The notes under the pieces: model-generated | Told to the model about the DNA's origin: nothing | The model's database searches: none | The model's input: only the letters and a program-made list of their open reading frames with translations | Translations under genes and position numbers: made by a program | In this document: positions 43,598 to 54,076 of the stretch, one piece after another | Layout of the letters: every line of letters begins with the position of its first letter | How positions within the stretch are numbered: the stretch's first letter is position 1 | NCBI GenBank assembly: GCA_016271365.2 | Contig: CM057450.1 | Span: 1,801,912,967 to 1,801,976,966, forward strand | Length of the DNA stretch: 64,000 nucleotides | Direction: 5' to 3' | Source of the DNA: Neoceratodus forsteri | Lineage: Eukaryota > Chordata > Ceratodontiformes > Ceratodontidae

Positions 43598-43853
43598 AGT
43601 TACTTGTAACCATAGTTTTACTATGAGTATTTTGTGCACATCCACACAATCTCCCCATGTTAGTGATGCATGGATACGTGTTTCAGGGTGCAGAATTTGA
43701 TGTCAGATGGGGTGGAGCCGGAGGGTGACACCACTGGTGGTTGGAGGAGGCTAGCTTGAAGACATCTGATGAACTGAGCTATGCCCAGCAACTGCCAGAG
43801 TGTGGATATGGACTGACTACTCATACCAGAACTACAGTTGCAGGTGAGTAACC
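43598..43853. repeat. Solo DIRS terminal hairpin module M6 (family 1, decayed)
   Basis: AGTTACTTGTAACCATAGTTTTA...CACATCCACAC faces GTGTGGATATGG...ACAGTTGCAGGTGAGTAACC. The core keeps GCTAGCTTGAAGACATC and GGGGTGGAGCC, relatives of the leader of copy A. The right arm retains CAG/GTGAGT, the left arm has lost it. No recombinase or gag is readable next to it. Confidence 0.6.
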
Positions 43854-44250
43854 AATATATGTGTATGTGTCTTGGTTCTTCGGCTGTAACCTCCAGTGAG
43901 GTTACAGTCCTGTTTCTGACATCATCATCATGATCACTTCTACAGCAAAATATTTTGATGCCCCAAACATAGGATTATGATTTCATCCAAGAATAAAGAA
44001 GGAGGGGCCGATGCAGTCTTGGGGGACAAAGATCCAGTGTTCATGCAGATGTCCTCAGTATAAAAGAATGAGAGGAAATAAAAAACCAAAAACCTGAAGA
44101 ACTGTAAGCTGAATTGTCTGATTATCATAAATGGTTTCCTTGATTCTGTGAAATCACTTTAAAAGGAGTTTTCTTTCATTTGCTCTTAGTTTTTTCCGAT
44201 CTATTTATTTTTATAATGCAGTAAATATTCTGTTTTCTTTGTACTTCTAG

Positions 44251-44365
44251 GCTGTATTATTTGTACAACCATTGGGTGATGCAGGCAGTCACCTACTTTT
44301 TCATCATCGTGGATCTTGCACTTGCCCTATTTGAAGACCCAGCAATCTTCCCACTACCAATTTGG
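44251..44365 (+). CDS. TPCN3: Host exon, two-pore channel (TPCN3-like) first transmembrane segment
   Basis: A 115 bp exon bounded by a strong acceptor (TTTTCTTTGTACTTCTAG/G) and a consensus donor (TTTGG/GTGAGT). One base completes a split codon, then 38 codons read without a stop: LYYLYNHWVMQAV, TYFFIIVDLALALFE, DPAIFPLPIW. The hydrophobic run TYFFIIVDLALALF followed by E-(E/D)-P-A and a PLP(I/V)W end matches my recollection of segment IS1 in two-pore cation channels, best TPC3; TPC1 and TPC2 differ here. TPCs are endolysosomal or plasma-membrane Na+/Ca2+ channels. No neighbouring exon was found, so the gene must have long introns filled with the repeats described here. The family call is from memory. 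Confidence 0.6.
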
Positions 44366-45655
44366 GTGAGTATTTCCTGTGATACAGTACATGTATTAAA
44401 AGCGGAACATATCCTAAGCATTTTGCATACAAAACAATGGTCTGCTTTATTTTCTTCAGATTTTGATTGTGCTGCAGGTGAGAATGTGAATATGTAATGT
44501 CAATATACTACATGCTGTAACTAACTGCTGTACGCTCTCTCTTGGATTAATAGTGTATGTGACTTATAAAAGCAGTATAACTCACCTGCTCATCCTTTAA
44601 AATAATAATAAAAAAAGCAATTTTAACATATACATTTAAGAAAAGTGAGTACAGGTACTATCAAGATATAGTACATGGTTAAATGTTGTTGTGTATGGAT
44701 TTCCATACACCTAAATCTTTGTTGTGCATGGTCAAATATTGTTGTGCATAGCTCAACTGTAATAAAAAGTTGTTTCACAGTTCAAAGGTCACAAAAAAGC
44801 TGCTGTGTTTGGTTATTTCCTGTTATACAATGGCAAGAAAATTTCTTGCCCTTTGATTGGTCAATGCCAACCTTCACCAGTGATGTTATCTAAGCATAAT
44901 ATCACTGGCACACATGACCACACCAAACTTAAAAGTATCAGTGTACACAGTGCTCCCAGCACCTTTACTTCCTGCTCTGGATTTGAAGTGCTATAGCCAG
45001 AAGACATTTTGTAAACCACCACCCCAACACACACACCCCATTTTCCCAATCCTGGGCACAGTACCAAAACACCAACTGTATATGGAGAAAATCCGAAATG
45101 GCCGCACGTTCACCCTCGCTTCACTGTCACTACTATGCTGAAGCATGCACATACCCATTTCTAGAGAAGGCCGGTGTGTGAAAAATTAATGTGGAAGCCA
45201 CAATGAAATCCCTGACCTGCTTCAGCAGCAGAGCAGAGAAACAAAAGAGCATACCCTTCCACCTAACCTGGGTTGGCAGCGGAGTAGAAAAAATCAAACC
45301 ACATACCCGCTATGTCAACCTGCTTTCAGCATGTCTCACAATCACGCTCACATTTCAAATCTACAGCAGTTGGCTGTGCTTACCCAACACGTTATATCAT
45401 TCCTGATGGTCTCAAATCTTTACACTGAAAATTACACTAATACTGGACAACATACCAGTGGCAGTGGTGGGGGCAGAACAGCAGTATGCTAAAACAAGAA
45501 GAACAGCATCTCAAACAGGGGATCAATGTGTAGCAACAGCACTACCGTCTTGACAATGAAAATTTGGGACTTTTCAATACACCTCCACATACAAAAAAAT
45601 CAACTGAAAATGTAACAAAAAAAATTCCTATATTTCCTTCTGTTTTTTCAAGTAA
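44366..45655. other. Intron-like DNA with one palindrome
   Basis: AT-rich. The palindromic segment at 44,822 is listed separately; no exon or other element recognised. Confidence 0.4.
44822..44915. repeat. Palindrome with TTATACAATGG motif, related family
   Basis: GTTATACAATGGCAAGAAAA is followed by TTTCTTGCC (local inverted pair), CTTTGATTGGTCAATG, and CCAGTGATGTTATC facing GCATAATATCACTGG. The segment TTATACAATGGCAAGAAA...TGATTGGTCA also occurs inverted at 46,980. Confidence 0.55.
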
Positions 45656-45948
45656 GCCATTGTATAATAGCAATAATGCACTCCAGGGTGTGTGTCGTGC
45701 TTGGATAACATCATTTCCCAGGTGTTGGATGCACTTGGCCTCCCGGCCTCATGCCCAGCCACCTGAGGCATGATGTCATCCAAGCACGACACACATCCTG
45801 TCATGTATTATTAAAGGAATAATGCATGACAGGGTGTGTGTCGTACTGGGATAACGTCACTTCTGGGGTGATTGACCGCACTCGGCCTGCGGCCTCGTGC
45901 CCAATCACCCCAGGCGTGACGAGTGCATTATTCCTATTATACAATGGC
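45656..45948. mobile_element. Long-palindrome MITE, copy 2 (293 bp, two hairpins)
   Basis: The ends GCCATTGTATAATAG and CTATTATACAATGGC are perfect inverted repeats, extending (with one mismatch) to AATAATGCACTC on both sides. Inside are two successive hairpins of the copy-1 type. The first (45,670-45,815) has arms near GGGTGTGTGTCGTGC and GCACGACACACATCC. The second (45,816-45,932) has a right arm shortened by about 30 bp after GGCGTGACG. No ORF. The terminal repeats define this as a non-autonomous DNA element. Confidence 0.75.
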
Positions 45949-46869
45949 CCTTTTATGAAAAACAAAGAAGAAAGTAAGAAAAAATGTTTGTTTTGTATTT
46001 TTTATTCATTTTTGTATGGAGGTATACAGATTGGGAAAAAGGCCATAATTTCCATTCTGTCCACAAGATGTGCTGTTGCTATGTGAATGGTGGATGGTGC
46101 TGTTGCTATGTGAATGGTGTCTCTCTTCAGCCCCCGTGCAGTTTTCTTTTTTGTGTTCTGGATGACTTTCTGCTTTTTTTCTTGTTTGTTTTATAATAAC
46201 AGTTGCGAGGCGGGGCAGCACCAGGTATGTTTGGACCAGGAGATGTGCGAGAGAATTTTAGCGGTTTTGCAGTCCCTCCATTTACTAGCGTTTTTTAAAC
46301 ATAAGGGAAAAATGTTGGAGAACAAGCCTGCCACAGGTCTTCAAAGTAGTATAACCAGTCTCTGTTTTTCAAATTAATATGTTTAGTGCGGCAGCCAGAG
46401 TGGAGGAAGGCGGATAAGGCAGTCGGTAAATGGCACGTGTCGACTCTGTTTTAAATGGGGACATGCTGCCCTCACCGTTAGTAGTGGTATTAGTGACCCA
46501 CGGCCTTTGTAAAAATAAGATGCTACATGTTATTTTTTGTGTGTAGGTTGTTCTAATTTGAAGAATTTTTTGGGTGTTGATTTAAAGAAACTGAAGACAG
46601 GTACGTCCTGAGTTTTTTTTAGAATCGCACTAATCTCGCCTAGTCTTTCGGCAAGATGGGCAGACTTGAAGCTGATGGTAGTACTGGCTTCACTGAATTT
46701 AAAAATTAAACTGAATATTTTAAACTACCAGTGCTGGAAACTGGAGGTATTCTGGTTTTGTTCAGTGGGGAATGTGCATAGGAAGTAGTACGGTAGAAAA
46801 GGCAAGCATGTCAGGGCCACTAAGTGTCAGGAGCATAGCGGCAGAGGAAAGTGATTTTTACATGTAGAT
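45949..46869. other. No gene recognised
   Basis: AT-rich intron-like sequence; no supported exon. Confidence 0.4.
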
Positions 46870-46984
46870 ATTGTCATGTATGTGCTGGGACTACACCCGT
46901 GATGTTATGCTGGGATAACATCACGGGTCCAGTCCCACACTGACCAATCAGAGGCCAGCATTCTTTCTTGCCATTGTATAATAC
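46870..46984. repeat. Palindrome with CCATTGTATAAT motif, related family
   Basis: GTGCTGGGACTACACCCGTG/ATGTTATGC faces GCTGGGATAACAT/CACGGGTCCAGTCCCAC. It is followed by TGACCAATCAGAGGCCAGC and TTTCTTGCCATTGTATAATA. Shares its outer part with 44,822 in the opposite orientation. Confidence 0.6.
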
Positions 46985-47115
46985 TTAATTAAGCCCCACC
47001 AATGACATAATAATGTATCTTTAATATAGTTACTGTGAGAGATGAAATGTAGGTGGGAGGGGAGCAGATGGGTCCAACTTACTAAAACATATACTATTAC
47101 AAAAAAAAAGGGGGA

Positions 47116-47252
47116 GCAACCATGCCCAACTAATCTTGTGTTTCCATCTTGGGATTGAGATGTCATCATGGACCTCTCGAGTTTCACTTTTGAGGTCCAT
47201 ATGATATCATCTCAACCCGTCTATGTAAACATAGCCTTGTTGCATATGGTTG
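47116..47252. repeat. Foldback element, arms about 65 bp
   Basis: GCAACCATGCCCAACTAATC ... GGGATTGAGATGTCATCATG/GACCTC faces GAGGTCC/ATATGATATCATCTCAACCC ... TTGCATATGGTTGT. The loop is TCGAGTTTCACTTTT. No ORF; no second copy in the window. Confidence 0.6.
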
Positions 47253-47371
47253 TCCGTGCATTATTTTCTTTTGCAGAGTAGCAAGGATTCAAGAATGGAT
47301 AACCTTGATAAATCCTACAGATAGGTAAACCACACATATAGGTTGTGTTCCATCTTTTTTGGAGCCTAATG

Positions 47372-49567
47372 CAGTAGAACCTCGATTATCTGAACTCCCT
47401 AGGGCACAACCAATCAGTTCAGATAAGCAAGAGATCAGATAATTGAGAGTGCTTACGAACATTGACATGGACTACAGAGGGCACAAAACACTAACAGGCA
47501 GAATATGGGACTGGTTCTCCACGTAAAGAATGCATTTTTCAGACATTTTTGCAGCCTCGCTGTGTGACTGTACAATTGGTGGTTCAGTGTCATCCTCATC
47601 CTCGGGGTTGAATTCCTGTGATGGGTCATCTACTTTTGTGACAAACTCGGTGCTTCCCTCGTCTGTGAGCTGCTCTTGTCCTGGCTCTGCAGCATCATGT
47701 TCAACCCATTCCTGCAGCTCTGTCATGGGCAGCAGGTTTTGGAGGGAGGCAGCGAGTGTGATTATGTCTTGGGGAAGAGGTTCTGATACTGTGTCATCCA
47801 AATCAACTGCAGATTAATTTGGGGCATCAGGGCTCATTTTTATCCCCAGCTTCCTCAATGTTTTTCTGATGGTTTCTGGTTTCAGATTGGACCAGCTTTG
47901 GATGCATGTAAATGTCATCTTTTGACTAGATCAATTTAATGATCTCATTCAGAGGAATTTGTTCATTCTCCTCTAACAGGACTGTCTGTAGGTGTTTTTT
48001 TCTGCAATGTCTCTTAAAAATTTCCAGTGTGCCCTGGTCACAGGGCTGGAGTTGGATGTTACATTCGCAGGGAGAAAAAGTGCAATTTAATAAATCCATC
48101 CCTGGTGTGAATATCCAGCATGTAGGGATGGGCATGTCAGTTATTGACAAGAAGGACAGCCTTCAGGGGAAGACCTTTGGATCAAAAATGTTGTTTTACC
48201 TGGCAATAGAGGGATCAGTGAACCAACGAGAAAAGATGTTGCTGTCCATCCAGACAGTTTGTTGTTCCTCATATTGGACTTGTAAGGTGGCCTTGTTTTT
48301 TTTTTTTTTTTTTACAATTCTATTTATCCTCCTTCAGCAGGCCACCATCTTCGTCTGCCAGCCCTACCAGTCTCCGGGTCTTTTGGGATCTTATGGCGCC
48401 ATGTGTCTCCCGGCAGATCTCCAGAGCCAGTCTGGAGGCTTCATCCTAGGTACCTCCTATGTTTCCTCCTTTTTCACCCCAGTGAGTTGGTCTTACTCCC
48501 AAGACCCCAGAAGTGGTGATGCATGTGCGTGGAAGTGCACTTGCGCACCACAGCTCCAGTGCCAGTCTCTTCAACCCTTCCTCTCTCGGCCTAGCACCAG
48601 CAGTCCCCAGAGCGACACAGCCACCCGGGTGTCCACCTGGGGGCAGCCAAGCACCAAGGATACCTGTTCCTCCCTCCTGAGGCAGAGGACCAGCAGCTGC
48701 TCGCATCCTCTCCCTCCTCCCCCCTGCCAACCTCCAATGAGCCAGGCTCATTCCCGAACCTGGGTTGTCATCCTGGCACAAGATGTGGCATCCAGCGCCT
48801 CAACCCTCTGTGCCACTGGGCCAGCCAGGTGGCCATGTTAATGTGTTTGAGATAGCTTGTTTCACAGGACTTGCCAACCAGCACAAGCTTGAGCTTGTGG
48901 GAACCCAAATAATTTACACAGCCCAATATGGTTACCCAATCTTTTTGTTTCTTGAAACCTGGGATATCCCTCACTACCATGTGCTAGAGTGCAGTCAGGT
49001 AAGCAGTGCCAGGACAACCTGGTCTCATTGTGCTGTACAGCTGCTTCTGTGACAGACCATCACTGACAATAATGACCCACAGTTGCTCAATAACAGGGGA
49101 GCTCCCCTTCTCTGCAGGCTCAATCTGTTGCTGCACAGCTGCAGCTGCCGTATGCCATGTCAGTGTATGAATCTATCGAGCCAGCCCTTGCTGGCTATGA
49201 ATGGAGTGCTGTTCCCGAGGTGCTGCTGAAAAAGGAGTGCCTTTTCATTCAGGAGGGAACCTGAGATTGGGGTCCCCTTCTCCTGCTTCTGCCTGAACCA
49301 CAGGTAGACAGCGGCATCACACTGCTCATTCCTGAAGGACCGCATATTGTTATGGTTATCAGCACCGTTGTATTCCATTATGAGTGAAAACTCGCAAAGC
49401 TTTTCTTTGGCCATCTTTATGTAGCTGATGGTGCTTTTCCTAACCCCATACTCTCCAGTAAGCACTACTACATGCTTACTGTTCTCGTGCCTCTCTATCT
49501 TATACCTCTCAACAGTCCACAGTTTCTGTGCCAGAGTCGGAATGATCCTCTTGCGTTTAGCAGCCAT
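47372..49567 (-). pseudogene. Tigger (pogo-type) transposase relic
   Basis: The reverse strand begins MAAKRKRIIPTLAQKLWTVE at 49,567 with a CENP-B-like HTH region (GVRKSTISYIK), then FIASKGWLDRF. Next, in shifted frames, come an ANET-type box, IPGFKKQKDWVTILGCVNYL and GSHKLKLVLVGKS. After the SINE insertion come GLPLKAVLLVNN, IQLQPCDQGTLEIFKRHCRK and an acidic tail (47,472-47,801). Catalytic triad: the first Asp reads Asn (ANET for ADET), the second also Asn (VNN for LDN), and the third Asp (PCDQG) is kept. The left end CAGTAGAACCTCGATTATCT at 47,372 resembles a Tigger inverted terminal repeat; its partner was not found. Confidence 0.82.
48297..48826 (-). mobile_element. tRNA-headed SINE (copy 3), full length, in Tigger
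   Basis: About 530 bp. On the minus strand it starts with a Leu/Ser-tRNA-like head: CCCAGTGGCACAGAGGGTTG (A box), GGCGCTGGATG, and CAACCCAGGTTCGGGAATG (B box). The body is shared with copy 2, and it ends in about 19 A's (T-run at 48,297-48,315). It is flanked by AGGTGGCCTTGT (48,285-48,296) and AGGTGGCCATGT (48,827-48,838), a 12 bp target-site duplication with one mismatch. Confidence 0.85.
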
Positions 49568-49619
49568 GGCAGCAATGGACTTCAGTGACAGACTTCTCAG
49601 GATAAACTAAACAAAAGGA

Positions 49620-51860
49620 GCAATGCAAAATAGACAGGATGTAGCAGCTTTTAAGGGTTGGCAATTAAATAAACTGACAGCTAAACACACTGCACTGTCA
49701 GTAAGCTGAGACCAAGTAACCACTGGTTAGCAACCCTTTGGCCAAGGTTTTATTGCACGTGAAACTATATCTGTGCTTCTGTACCTTCTGTTGCTGTACA
49801 TTATTGTAATCTAGCTTCTGCTCTTATCTGTAATTTGCTAAATGATGTACACAATATATACGTGATCACCTTGTAATTGTCCTATTGTTTGATTGTTCAT
49901 GACAAATGTAGTTTTTGTTCCATTGTTTTATTGTTCATGACAATGTCCCAGCTTGAAGCGTGACAAACTGTCTACTGTTACCTTGCTGTTGCCTGATCAT
50001 TATTGATTAATAGCCTGTGTTGAAATGTATGCTTTCACCATCTAAACAGAGTTGTAGTGTGTATTTTCCCTATATATGTACTTGCTTTGATGTAAGCAAT
50101 AAGACCCGACAGGGTGGGTGGTATTGGGCAATACCAGAACGCCCAGGGGCGTAATGAGGCCCAGTGCTGCAGGTGGAGGGCCTTATAGCCCCTGGAAGGT
50201 CCAGTATTTCCCATGTTGCCCACCCTGGAGGCTAGTATTGTGCTTAGAAAAAGGACACGGTAAAAAAAAAAGAAGTTTGATAATATTAATATAATTAATT
50301 TTAAATATGTTTTGTAATTAAATAGTTCCTCTGCCTTCATTATAATGATGGCCTTTTGTTCTACTGAAGACCCCTTAGTTAGAAAGCTGGCTGTGTGCAG
50401 TTACTTCCGCTATAGCAGACTTTTTTTTTTTTTTTTAAGTTGGAACCCCCCTCCCCCGTCATCATCCAGACGTTTTGTAACCCTCACCTCCAGTTTGTTT
50501 TTGTTGTCTGTAAATGGAAGAAGCACTGGTTTATCCTCACCCCGCTCTGTTTAGCTAATTTTTCCAATTTTTATAGGGACTGTACCTGTATCTGGCAGGA
50601 CTTGAAACACACAGCATCACCAGAGTGGAGCAGACTTCAGCGAATATAGCTGTGTGACAGATGTAGTGTGGTTGAAAATCTACTCCACAGTTCAGTTAAG
50701 CAAACTTTAATTTTAGTACTGCAAGTATTCAGTTTCTGTTGGCTGAAGGTGAAATGAACATGAGCTGGGATGTGTCAGTGTAGCACCGATTACATGGCGT
50801 GCTAGTACTTTCATTTACAAAAGCTTTATTTTGTTGTCAAAGGGGAAAAGATTGCTTGAGTTTTCACTCTGTTTTTTTAAATCCAAAATAATACCGGGAG
50901 TCAGAAATTGTTGGCGGCTTGTTAGTCCGGTGCGGCAAGAGAGAAGCAGAACTTTCCTTGTGCAGAGCAATTGGCACTGCCAGCTAGTGGAATTTAAGAG
51001 AGTGGATGTTCGGTCTCATGACAGGACCGGAGTCTGGTTTGGACTAGAAAAAAAATAAAAAACAAGCAAAAAAACAGATGTTGCTGTGGTATTACTAGGG
51101 CTGCAGTTTTAAAAGTAGCAAATGTATCCGGAAGACTGCAGTCGGGAGAGGAACTGTGGGGGATTGTACTTTCATTTTCAGGCAGGTGTGAGCTGTGGGG
51201 CTGATTCCTTGTTGGGTGGCAGGCAAAACTTTCTGTTCTACAGTGGAACAGAGTTGGGGGGGGGGGCATTTGAGAGCTAATGAATGGCACTCTACATGTG
51301 GAGTTCATACAGAACATTGTTGTTGCAAAGGGCAGAACACTTAGGGAGCGATCCAATGAAGGAGCGGTGGCAGCAGGGGTTTTACTCACAGAACAAAAAT
51401 TAAAAACTTAATGCCTGACTTATAACTGGAAAACTGTACACTGATTTCTTTTGGTCAGTTACTAGATAGTATCTTTCATGTCTAGGGAATGAGCATGTGG
51501 GTGGGGGCTGTCACTCTCGCTAAGCAATGTAATAAAAATGGCGGCAGTTTGAAATTGTGTGACCAGTGCTTCACCCAATGAGGAAACATGCTGGGCACAA
51601 GGATATTTGGCTACATATGGGGCAGGTTTGGGCTGGGACTTCTTATTTGTTGGGCATCTTTTGAAAGTTAATGTACCCCTGTTTAATGGGTGACAGTCAA
51701 TCGGATGCCTCCAAATAAAAAGTCCATTTTCTAAATGTAATTAATCCTGGGTCACTCATCTGTGTGCTTACCCGGTTACCAAAATGAAATGAATAAGTAA
51801 AATACAGAAGCTTGGGGGCAAACATCTCATGCATTTTTAGGGAGATCTGGATTACAGGGG
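49620..51860. other. No gene recognised; one foldback element
   Basis: Intergenic or intronic sequence with short duplications of TTGTTCATGACAA near 49,895 and 49,930, T- and A-runs at 50,260 and 50,420, and the foldback listed separately. No exon or element with coding capacity seen. Confidence 0.4.
50110..50226. repeat. Foldback element, arms about 50 bp
   Basis: CAGGGTGGGTGGTATTGGGC ... CCCAGGGGCGTAATGAGGCCC faces GGGCCTTATAGCCCCTGG ... CCCATGTTGCCCACCCTG. The ends are perfectly paired for nine bases (CAGGGTGGG) and the interior is about 70% paired by eye. Confidence 0.5.
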
Positions 51861-52149
51861 GTTGTAAGAAACATAGAAACATAGAATTTGACGGCAGATA
51901 AGGACCGCTTGGCCCACCCAGTCTGCCCATTTCCCGACCTACTGGATAAGCTGCAGATCCTAGTTAACCAGCAGCCTACTTCTTCCTACCCCCACCCCCC
52001 AGAATTGCCTTATGACTATCCCATGCATGCTTGAATTCCACCACTGATTTTGACTCCACAACCTCCTCCGGAAGGCCATTCCATGCATCCACAACCCTCT
52101 CTGTGAAAAAATACTTCCTTAAATTACCTCTGAGCTGCCCCCTCTATCT

Positions 52150-53910
52150 TCAAATTGTGCCCTCTTGTTCTTGCACACCTCTTTTTTGAAAGATGCTACC
52201 CTCTTGGACTTTGTTGATTCCTTGAGGTACTTGAAAGTTTCTATCATGTCCCCCTCTCCTCCTTTCCTCGAGGCTATACATATTAAGCTCCTTAAGTCTC
52301 TCTTCATATGTCCTCCGGTGCAGACCCTGCACCATTTTAGTTGCCCTCCTCTGGACAGCTTCCATCCTGTCTATGTCTTTGCGGAGATTGGGTCTCCAGA
52401 ACTGCACACAGTACTCCAGATGGGGTCTCACAGCTGTCTGTACAGAGGGATAATAACTTCCTGTTTTCTACTGGTGATGCCTCTCCCTATGCATCCCAGT
52501 ATCCCCCAAGCCCTCCTTGCTGCCTTCTCACATTGCTTGCCCACCTTTAGGTCATCTGATATGACTACCCCCAGGTCCCTTTCCATTTTGTTGTTGTTAG
52601 TATCTCACCCCCATTGTGTACTCTTCCCTGGGTTTTGTTTCCCAGGTGCATTACCTTGCACTTCTTAGCATTGAATCTAAGCTGCCATACATTTGACCAT
52701 TCCTCTAACCTTGCCAAGTCCTTCTCATCCTTTCCACCCACCCTGTGCATCAACTCTGTTGCAGATCTTAGTGTCATCTGCAAGAGACATACTTTTCCTT
52801 CCAGTCCTTCTGCAATGTAACTATAAAGAACATTGAAGAGGACTGGTCCTAATACTGAACCCTGCGGTGTACCCCACTAGTAACCCTCCTTTCTTCTGAG
52901 TGGACTCCATTTACTATTACTCTCTGTGTCCTATTCTCCAGCCAATTCTTTACCCAGGCTGTATCTTGGGACCCACTCCCAGGCTGGCTAACTTATATAT
53001 TAATCTTTGTGTGGGACTGTGTCAAATGCCTTGCTAAAGTCTAGGTAGGCCATGTCCACAGCCCCTCCCTGATCTACTACTTTGGTCACCCAGTCAAAGA
53101 AATCTATCAGATTCGTCTGGCATGACCTTCCCTGTGAATCCATGCTGCCTGGGTCCTGTGCCCTTCTGGCCTCTAGATCTGTGACAATTCTTTCCTTTAG
53201 AAGTGATTCCATCATTTTCCCTATCACTGAGGTTAAACTAACAGGTCTATAGTTTCCTGCTTCTGCCTTGCTCCACTTTTGTGAAGGGGAATCACATCTG
53301 CCCTCCTCCAGTCCTCGGGTACCACCCCATCCTCCCATGATTTGTTAAAGAGGGTAGTCAGTGGTGTCACTAGTTCTACCCTTAGTTCTTTTAGAATTCT
53401 GGGATGAATCCCATCAGGCCCCATTGCTTTGTCCACCTTCAGTTTTAAGAGTTCTTTCAGAACCCTTTCTTCTGTAAATGGGCTGGTATCAACTTCTGTA
53501 TCCAGAGTGTTACTACTGTTTGTTTTGTGTACCTCCCCCTCTTCCTTTGTAAATACTGAGCAAAAATATTTGTTTAGTATCTCTGCCTTTCACATTCTCC
53601 CTCTGCCACCCTCCTCCCTTTATTAAGCCTCACTATCCCTCCCTTGGTCTTCCTTTGCTCCCTGATGTACCTATAAAGGTTTTATTCCCCTTCTTAACTG
53701 AGTTGGCTATCTTTTCCTCAGTTTGGGCCTTTGCTGTTCTGACTGCCTTCCCAGCCTCCTTTGCTTTAACTGATACAGTTCTCTGTCCTGCTCCTGCAGA
53801 TTCCTTGTACTTTCTGTATGCTTTCTTTTCTCTTGAACCTTCACTGCCACTTCCTTTGAGAACCATAGTGGTTTCTTACATCGTCTTGTTTGTTTATTTG
53901 CTTCACACAA
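52150..53910 (-). pseudogene. CR1 reverse transcriptase region
   Basis: Order on the reverse strand: linker (KKPLWFSKEVAVKVQEKRKH), AMGPDGIHPRILKELRVEL, EDWRRADVIPLHKSG, AGNYRPVSLTSVIGKMMESL, NLIDFFDWVTKVVDQGGAVD, YLDFSKAFDTVPHKD, a decayed YADD region, LEEWSNVWQLRFNAKKCKVM, and [26 protein letters not shown]. Spread over several frames. Confidence 0.85.
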
Positions 53911-54076
53911 GGCTCGTTACCTCTGTGATGGCAGTTTTTATTATTCCCCATTGTTCTTCCACCCTCCTTCCTGCCATTTGCTAGTGCATTCCTTAGGCAC
54001 TCACCCATTTTAGCAAAGTCAGCCCTCCTAAAGTCCAGTACTTTTGTCTTTGTATGGCTTGACTCTATTGCTGTGT

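Noticed and set aside
47472..47801. Acidic 110-codon minus frame as a separate gene
   Set aside because: It is the acidic C-terminal tail of the Tigger relic, directly downstream of its DDE region.
49160..49567. Host CENP-B/JRK-like gene
   Set aside because: The open frame covers only the HTH region; the rest is frameshifted, lacks two catalytic Asp and is interrupted by a SINE.
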